Positions 22,498 to 27,681 of a stretch of DNA of 27,681 nt are shown in pieces. The stretch is from an uncultured Clostridium sp. (GTDB lineage Bacteria; Bacillota; Clostridia; Lachnospirales; Lachnospiraceae). The position numbers and the translations under genes are program-made. The stretch lies in assembly GCA_958349075.1 (NCBI GenBank), contig CATWBR010000002.1, positions 1-27,681 of the forward strand, given 5' to 3'. The notes beneath the pieces were generated by a model. It did no database searches. It was not told the origin of the DNA and saw nothing but the letters and a program-made list of their open reading frames with translations. Position 1 is the stretch's first letter; the number at the start of each line of letters is the position of its first letter.

Positions 22498-25400
22498 ATG
22501 GAGAAAAGCAGGATGCGTCCGGTGAAAGCCGGTAAAGGTGTAAGAATGACCTTCTCAAGACAAAAAGAAGTTCTGGAAATGCCGAACTTGATTGAGATTC
22601 AGAAAAACTCTTATCAGTGGTTCCTCGATGAGGGCCTTCGTGAAGTGTTTGCTGACATCTCCCCGATTGCAGACTTTGCCGGGCACTTGAGTTTGGACTT
22701 TGTAGATTTTACACTGTGTAAAGATGACATCAAATATACGATCGAAGAGTGTAAGGAACGTGATGCAACTTATGCTGCTCCTTTAAAAGTAAAGGTTAGA
22801 CTTTGCAATAAGGATAAAGACGAGATTAATGAACATGAGATTTTCATGGGCGATCTGCCGCTTATGACCGACACCGGTTCCTTTGTAATCAACGGCGCTG
22901 AGCGTGTTATCGTAAGCCAGTTAGTACGTTCCCCTGGTATATATTACGGTATTGCACATGACAAGGTTGGTACGGAGCTTTATAGCTGTACGGTTATCCC
23001 AAACCGTGGAGCCTGGCTGGAGTACGAGACGGATTCCAACGATATCTTCTATGTTCGCGTGGACAGAACAAGAAAAGTTCCGGTTACCGTCCTGATCCGT
23101 GCCCTGGGTTATGGAACCAATGCGGAGATTATCGAGCTGTTCGGTGAAGAGCTGAAGCTGGAGAAGAGTTTTGAGAAAGATCCTTCCAGCAACTATCAGG
23201 ACGGCCTTCTGGAATTATATAAGAAGATACGTCCGGGCGAGCCTCTTTCCGTTGACAGTGCAGAGAGCTTATTAAACAGCATGTTCTTCGACCCCAGAAG
23301 ATATGACCTTGCAAAGGTAGGCCGTTATAAATTCAACAAGAAACTTCATTTCAAAAACCGTATATCCGGCCAGACACTGGGTGAAGATGTCGTAGACATG
23401 TCAACCGGTGAAATTCTTGCGGAAAAAGGTACGGTGGTTGATAAACAGCTCGCAACCGACATCCAGAACGCAGCCATCCCTTACGTTTGGATTCAGGGCG
23501 AGAGAAAGAACCACAAAGTTCTTTCCAATATGATGGTAGACCTTGCTTCCTACGTGGAATTCGATCCGGAAGAGGTTGGCGTTACAGAGTTAGTATTCTA
23601 CCCAATCCTCGAAGGTATTCTGGCAGAAGCTGGATCTCAGGAAGAATTAAAAGAACTGATTAAGAGGGATATCCACGATCTGATTCCAAAGCATATTACG
23701 AAAGAAGACATTATTGCTTCCATCAACTATAATATGCACCTGGAAGGCGGAATCGGCAACGCAGACGATATCGACCATCTGGGCAACAGACGTATCCGTG
23801 CCGTAGGCGAACTCTTACAGAACCAGTACCGTATCGGTCTCTCCAGGATGGAGCGTGTGGTTCGAGAGAGAATGACCACACAGGATATGGAAGGTGTTTC
23901 CGCACAGTCCTTAATCAATATCAAGCCGGTAACGGCGGCGGTAAAGGAGTTCTTCGGAAGTTCCCAGCTTTCCCAGTTCATGGATCAGAACAACCCACTG
24001 GCTGAGCTGACACATAAGAGACGTCTTTCCGCACTTGGACCTGGCGGTCTTTCCCGAGACCGTGCCGGATTCGAGGTACGAGATGTTCACTATACACATT
24101 ACGGCCGTATGTGCCCTATCGAGACTCCCGAGGGTCCGAACATCGGTCTTATCAACTCCCTTGCGACATATGCAAGAGTAAACCAGTACGGATTCGTGGA
24201 GGCGCCTTACCGTGTCGTTGACAAAACAGATCCGCACAATCCTGTCGTAACAGAAGAAGTTGTATATCTGACGGCGGATGAAGAGGATAACTTCGTTGTA
24301 GCGCAGGCGAATGAGCCGTTAGACGAGGAAGGCCACTTCATTCACAATAACGTATCAGGACGTTTCCGTGAGGAGACATCTGAATTCCAGAAGAAGAGAA
24401 TCGATCTGATGGACGTTTCTCCCAAGATGGTATTCTCTGTTGCTACGTCCATGATTCCTTTCCTGGAGAACGACGATGCAAACCGTGCGCTGATGGGTTC
24501 CAACATGCAGCGTCAGGCCGTTCCGCTTCTGAAGACAGAGGCTGCAGTCGTTGGTACGGGTATCGAAGGAAAAGCGGCGGTTGACTCCGGTGTCTGCATG
24601 GTTGCCAAGAATGCAGGTGTGGTTGAACGTTCCGCATCCAACGAAATTATTATCAAGAGAGATTCCGATGGAAACAGAGATGTTTACCATCTTACAAAGT
24701 TTAAGAGAAGCAACCAGAGTAACTGTTACAACCAGAAACCGATTGTCTACAAGGGCGATCATATCGAGGTTGGAGAAGTTATCGCAGACGGCCCGTCCAC
24801 AGATAATGGTGAGATCGCTCTGGGCAAGAACCCGTTAATCGGATTCATGACCTGGGAAGGTTACAACTACGAGGATGCCGTTCTTTTAAGCGAGAGACTG
24901 GTGCAGGAAGATGTCTACACTTCCGTCCATATTGAAGAATATGAGGCAGAAGCCCGCGACACCAAGCTGGGACCGGAGGAGATCACAAGAGATGTTCCTG
25001 GTGTCGGCGAGGACGCATTAAAAGATCTGGACGAGAGAGGTATCATCCGTATTGGTGCCGAGGTCCGTGCAGGAGATATCCTGGTGGGCAAGGTTACTCC
25101 AAAGGGAGAGACCGAGCTTACCGCTGAGGAGAGACTGCTGCGCGCCATCTTTGGTGAGAAGGCCAGAGAAGTGCGTGATACTTCCTTAAAGGTACCTCAC
25201 GGCGCCTACGGTATTATCGTAGATGCCAAGGTATTTACAAGAGAGAACGGCGACGAACTTTCACCCGGCGTGAATGAGACAGTCCGCATCTACATCGCAC
25301 AGAAACGTAAGATTTCCGTAGGTGATAAGATGGCCGGCCGTCACGGTAACAAGGGTGTTGTTTCCCGCGTGCTCCCTGTAGAGGATATGCCGTTCCTTCC

Positions 25401-26367
25401 GAACGGACGTCCGCTTGATATCGTTCTTAACCCTCTGGGCGTGCCTTCACGTATGAATATCGGACAGGTTCTGGAGATCCATTTAAGCCTTGCTGCAAGA
25501 GCCCTTGGATTCAACGTGTCCACACCGATTTTTGACGGCGCAAACGAGATTGATATTCAGGATACCCTTGAACTGGCCAATGACTATGTCAACAGCTCCT
25601 GGGAAGAATTTGAAGAGAAATACAAAGATAAGGCTGATCCGAAGCTGATGGAATACCTGGGAAGCCATCTGGAGCACAGAGCGCTCTGGAAAGGCGTGCC
25701 TCTGGGACGCGACGGCAAGGTGCGTCTGCGCGACGGCCGTACAGGAGAATATTTCGACAGCCCTGTAACAATCGGACATATGCATTACCTCAAGCTCCAC
25801 CATCTGGTAGACGATAAGATCCATGCTCGTTCTACCGGACCATACTCCCTCGTTACACAGCAGCCTCTGGGCGGTAAAGCTCAGTTCGGCGGCCAGCGTT
25901 TCGGAGAGATGGAGGTTTGGGCTCTCGAGGCATACGGTGCATCCTACACACTGCAGGAGATCCTGACAGTGAAGTCTGATGATGTTGTGGGCCGTGTTAA
26001 GACTTATGAGGCAATCATCAAGGGTGAGAATATCCCTGAGCCTGGTATCCCTGAGTCCTTTAAGGTACTTCTTAAAGAGCTTCAGTCCCTGGGCCTGGAT
26101 GTCAGAGTTCTCAAAGAGGACGGTTCCGAAGTAGAACTGGCCGAGAACATTGACTTTGGCGATACAGATATCCGTTCTATCCTTGAAAGTGACAGCAAAC
26201 ATTACTCCCAGAATGAGTCTCTCGGTACCCTTGGTTACCAGGAGCAGGAATTTAAGGACGGAGAATTAGCGGCTGTAGAAACTACAGATGACAGCGACGA
26301 CTTTGCAGATATTCAGGATGATTTTGACGACGTTCAGGACGATGATTATTCTGATGATGAAGAATAA
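22498..26367 (+). CDS. rpoB: DNA-directed RNA polymerase subunit beta
   Basis: This is a full-length beta subunit of about 1289 residues that forms the RNA polymerase core with beta-prime. Family landmarks are the N-terminal [24 protein letters not shown], the rifampicin region with [44 protein letters not shown], the [12 protein letters not shown] segment and the C-terminal [24 protein letters not shown]. The rif-region residues look wild type. The tail is strongly acidic ([23 protein letters not shown]). I chose ATG 22498 because AGGGGTG lies 9 nt before it; a GTG at 22486 and an ATG at 22510 are also in frame. Codon use is visibly more restricted than in neighbouring catabolic genes, as expected for high expression. 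Ribosomal protein genes rplJ/rplL, usual just upstream, are not here. Confidence 0.99.
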   Translation: MEKSRMRPVKAGKGVRMTFSRQKEVLEMPNLIEIQKNSYQWFLDEGLREVFADISPIADFAGHLSLDFVDFTLCKDDIKYTIEECKERDATYAAPLKVKVRLCNKDKDEINEHEIFMGDLPLMTDTGSFVINGAERVIVSQLVRSPGIYYGIAHDKVGTELYSCTVIPNRGAWLEYETDSNDIFYVRVDRTRKVPVTVLIRALGYGTNAEIIELFGEELKLEKSFEKDPSSNYQDGLLELYKKIRPGEPLSVDSAESLLNSMFFDPRRYDLAKVGRYKFNKKLHFKNRISGQTLGEDVVDMSTGEILAEKGTVVDKQLATDIQNAAIPYVWIQGERKNHKVLSNMMVDLASYVEFDPEEVGVTELVFYPILEGILAEAGSQEELKELIKRDIHDLIPKHITKEDIIASINYNMHLEGGIGNADDIDHLGNRRIRAVGELLQNQYRIGLSRMERVVRERMTTQDMEGVSAQSLINIKPVTAAVKEFFGSSQLSQFMDQNNPLAELTHKRRLSALGPGGLSRDRAGFEVRDVHYTHYGRMCPIETPEGPNIGLINSLATYARVNQYGFVEAPYRVVDKTDPHNPVVTEEVVYLTADEEDNFVVAQANEPLDEEGHFIHNNVSGRFREETSEFQKKRIDLMDVSPKMVFSVATSMIPFLENDDANRALMGSNMQRQAVPLLKTEAAVVGTGIEGKAAVDSGVCMVAKNAGVVERSASNEIIIKRDSDGNRDVYHLTKFKRSNQSNCYNQKPIVYKGDHIEVGEVIADGPSTDNGEIALGKNPLIGFMTWEGYNYEDAVLLSERLVQEDVYTSVHIEEYEAEARDTKLGPEEITRDVPGVGEDALKDLDERGIIRIGAEVRAGDILVGKVTPKGETELTAEERLLRAIFGEKAREVRDTSLKVPHGAYGIIVDAKVFTRENGDELSPGVNETVRIYIAQKRKISVGDKMAGRHGNKGVVSRVLPVEDMPFLPNGRPLDIVLNPLGVPSRMNIGQVLEIHLSLAARALGFNVSTPIFDGANEIDIQDTLELANDYVNSSWEEFEEKYKDKADPKLMEYLGSHLEHRALWKGVPLGRDGKVRLRDGRTGEYFDSPVTIGHMHYLKLHHLVDDKIHARSTGPYSLVTQQPLGGKAQFGGQRFGEMEVWALEAYGASYTLQEILTVKSDDVVGRVKTYEAIIKGENIPEPGIPESFKVLLKELQSLGLDVRVLKEDGSEVELAENIDFGDTDIRSILESDSKHYSQNESLGTLGYQEQEFKDGELAAVETTDDSDDFADIQDDFDDVQDDDYSDDEE

Positions 26368-26386
26368 ATAGGAGGGAGTACTGTTC

Positions 26387-27681
26387 ATGCCAGAGACAAA
26401 CGAAACTTATCAGCCATTGACATTTGATGCAATCAAGATTGGTTTGGCATCCCCTGAGAAGATCCTTGAGTGGTCCCACGGCGAGGTAAAGAAGCCGGAG
26501 ACCATCAACTACAGGACATTAAAGCCGGAGAAAGACGGCCTGTTCTGTGAGAAGATTTTCGGACCCAGCAAAGACTGGGAGTGCCATTGTGGTAAATATA
26601 AAAAAATCAGATATAAAGGTGTAATCTGTGACCGATGCGGCGTAGAAGTAACAAAAGCCAGTGTCCGCAGGGAGCGCGTGGGCCATATCGCCCTCGCGGC
26701 GCCTGTTTCCCATATCTGGTATTTCAAGGGAATCCCGAGCCGTATGGGACTGATTCTCGATATATCTCCAAGAACACTGGAGAAGGTTCTGTACTTTGCT
26801 TCCTACGTTGTACTGGATCCGGGCAAGACCAGCCTTCAGTACAAACAGGTATTATCTGAGAAGGAATACCGTGATGAGCTGGAGAAATACGGCTACGGCA
26901 ATTTCCGTGTCGGGATGGGAGCCGAGGCAATCCAGGAGCTTTTACAGGCCATTGACCTTGAGAAGGATTCCGAAGACTTAAGAAAACAGTTAAAGGATGC
27001 CACAGGCCAGAAGCGCGCCCGTATCATCAAGAGACTGGAAGTAGTTGAGGCATTCAGAAACTCCGGCAACAAACCGGAGTGGATGATTATGACCGTGGTT
27101 CCGGTTATTCCGCCGGATATCCGTCCTATGGTACAGTTGGACGGCGGCCGTTTTGCAACATCCGACTTAAACGACTTATATAGAAGAATTATCAACCGTA
27201 ACAACCGTCTTGCACGCCTTCTGGAACTGGGCGCTCCCGACATCATTGTCAGGAACGAGAAACGTATGCTCCAGGAAGCTGTCGACGCACTCATCGACAA
27301 CGGCAGACGGGGCAGACCTGTAACAGGTCCCGGAAACAGAGCCCTTAAATCCCTCTCCGATATGTTAAAGGGTAAACAGGGCCGTTTCCGCCAGAACCTT
27401 CTGGGCAAACGAGTTGACTATTCAGGACGTTCCGTTATCGTCGTTGGACCGGAACTGAAGATTTACCAGTGCGGCCTTCCGAAAGAGATGGCGATCGAAC
27501 TGTTCAAGCCGTTCGTTATGAAGGAACTCGTTTCCAACGGTACGGCGCACAACATTAAAAATGCGAAAAAGATGGTAGAGCGTCTCCAGCCCGAAGTTTG
27601 GGATGTACTGGAAGACGTTATCAAGGAGCATCCGGTTATGTTAAACCGTGCCCCTACACTGCACAGACTTGGTATCCAGGC
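26387..27681 (+). CDS. rpoC: DNA-directed RNA polymerase subunit beta-prime (5' part, cut by the window end)
   Basis: The frame opens at ATG 26387 with GGAGGGAG 9 nt upstream, 19 bp after the rpoB stop, and stays open to the end of the window (about 431 codons). The translation starts [29 protein letters not shown] and has the N-terminal zinc site (CHCGKYKK...CDRCGVEV). It also has [86 protein letters not shown] and [16 protein letters not shown]. It stops just short of the NADFDGD catalytic loop, which must lie outside the window. It is co-transcribed with rpoB. Confidence 0.98.
   Translation, partial: MPETNETYQPLTFDAIKIGLASPEKILEWSHGEVKKPETINYRTLKPEKDGLFCEKIFGPSKDWECHCGKYKKIRYKGVICDRCGVEVTKASVRRERVGHIALAAPVSHIWYFKGIPSRMGLILDISPRTLEKVLYFASYVVLDPGKTSLQYKQVLSEKEYRDELEKYGYGNFRVGMGAEAIQELLQAIDLEKDSEDLRKQLKDATGQKRARIIKRLEVVEAFRNSGNKPEWMIMTVVPVIPPDIRPMVQLDGGRFATSDLNDLYRRIINRNNRLARLLELGAPDIIVRNEKRMLQEAVDALIDNGRRGRPVTGPGNRALKSLSDMLKGKQGRFRQNLLGKRVDYSGRSVIVVGPELKIYQCGLPKEMAIELFKPFVMKELVSNGTAHNIKNAKKMVERLQPEVWDVLEDVIKEHPVMLNRAPTLHRLGIQ

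Noticed and set aside
1..27681. CRISPR arrays, tRNA or rRNA genes, insertion sequences.
   Set aside because: I saw no regularly spaced repeats, no tRNA cloverleaf core or rRNA segment, and no transposase.

Overview
The window looks like a chromosomal segment of a Firmicute, most likely a gut Lachnospiraceae ([Clostridium] symbiosum-like). The reasons are the clostridial rpoB/rpoC, strong AGGAGG-type ribosome binding sites, RocR-type sigma-54 activators, TRAP/BCCT/SSS/AGCS transporters and many short convergent or divergent operons. The species is inference only.

Layout: (1) 1-600 has no convincing gene but holds dense nested inverted repeats, probably one or two structured RNAs. (2) 640-6281 is catabolic module A: a divergent PAS/AAA+/Fis sigma-54 activator (4626-6281), a sigma-54 promoter (4287-4301), a BCCT betaine-type transporter, an aromatic-amino-acid-lyase homologue (921-2462) and perhaps a small membrane protein. 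(3) 6343-8685 carries a small membrane-anchored protein, then a LysR regulator translationally coupled to an unrecognised protein. (4) 8979-13171 is a TRAP operon (DctQ-DctM-DctP) ending in an enolase-superfamily acid-sugar dehydratase, tartrate-dehydratase-like. (5) 13325-18487 is catabolic module B, a paralogous copy of module A: a second activator, a near-identical sigma-54 promoter (16393-16407), an SSS-family symporter and a second lyase homologue. (6) 18564-19817 is a MerR / zinc-ribbon / methyltransferase-like fusion. (7) 20021-22183 is an AGCS amino-acid symporter plus a class-I glutamine-amidotransferase-like hydrolase. (8) 22379-27681 is a sigma-A promoter, rpoB and the 5' part of rpoC.

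The main point is the pair of lyases. Both keep the HAL/PAL fold signatures (catalytic Tyr loop, GSVG, QED near the C-terminal half). In both, the Ala-Ser-Gly that makes the MIO cofactor is gone: GSVG is followed by YLCTE-AH or YLGVE-AH. This is what I recall for ergothionase, a HAL homologue that eliminates trimethylamine from ergothioneine and needs no MIO because its leaving group is already cationic. A betaine transporter beside lyase A fits that idea. Lyase B keeps the histidine-binding residues of HAL, so an imidazole betaine (ergothioneine or hercynine) is plausible. Lyase A has lost three of them and probably takes another aromatic or related betaine. Both modules share a tandem 17-bp operator (TGCAA-N7-TTGCA), so their activators probably read nearly the same DNA site. 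I read the window as a two-branch system for taking up and deaminating quaternary-ammonium amino-acid betaines, beside a separate dicarboxylate/tartrate uptake and dehydration operon.
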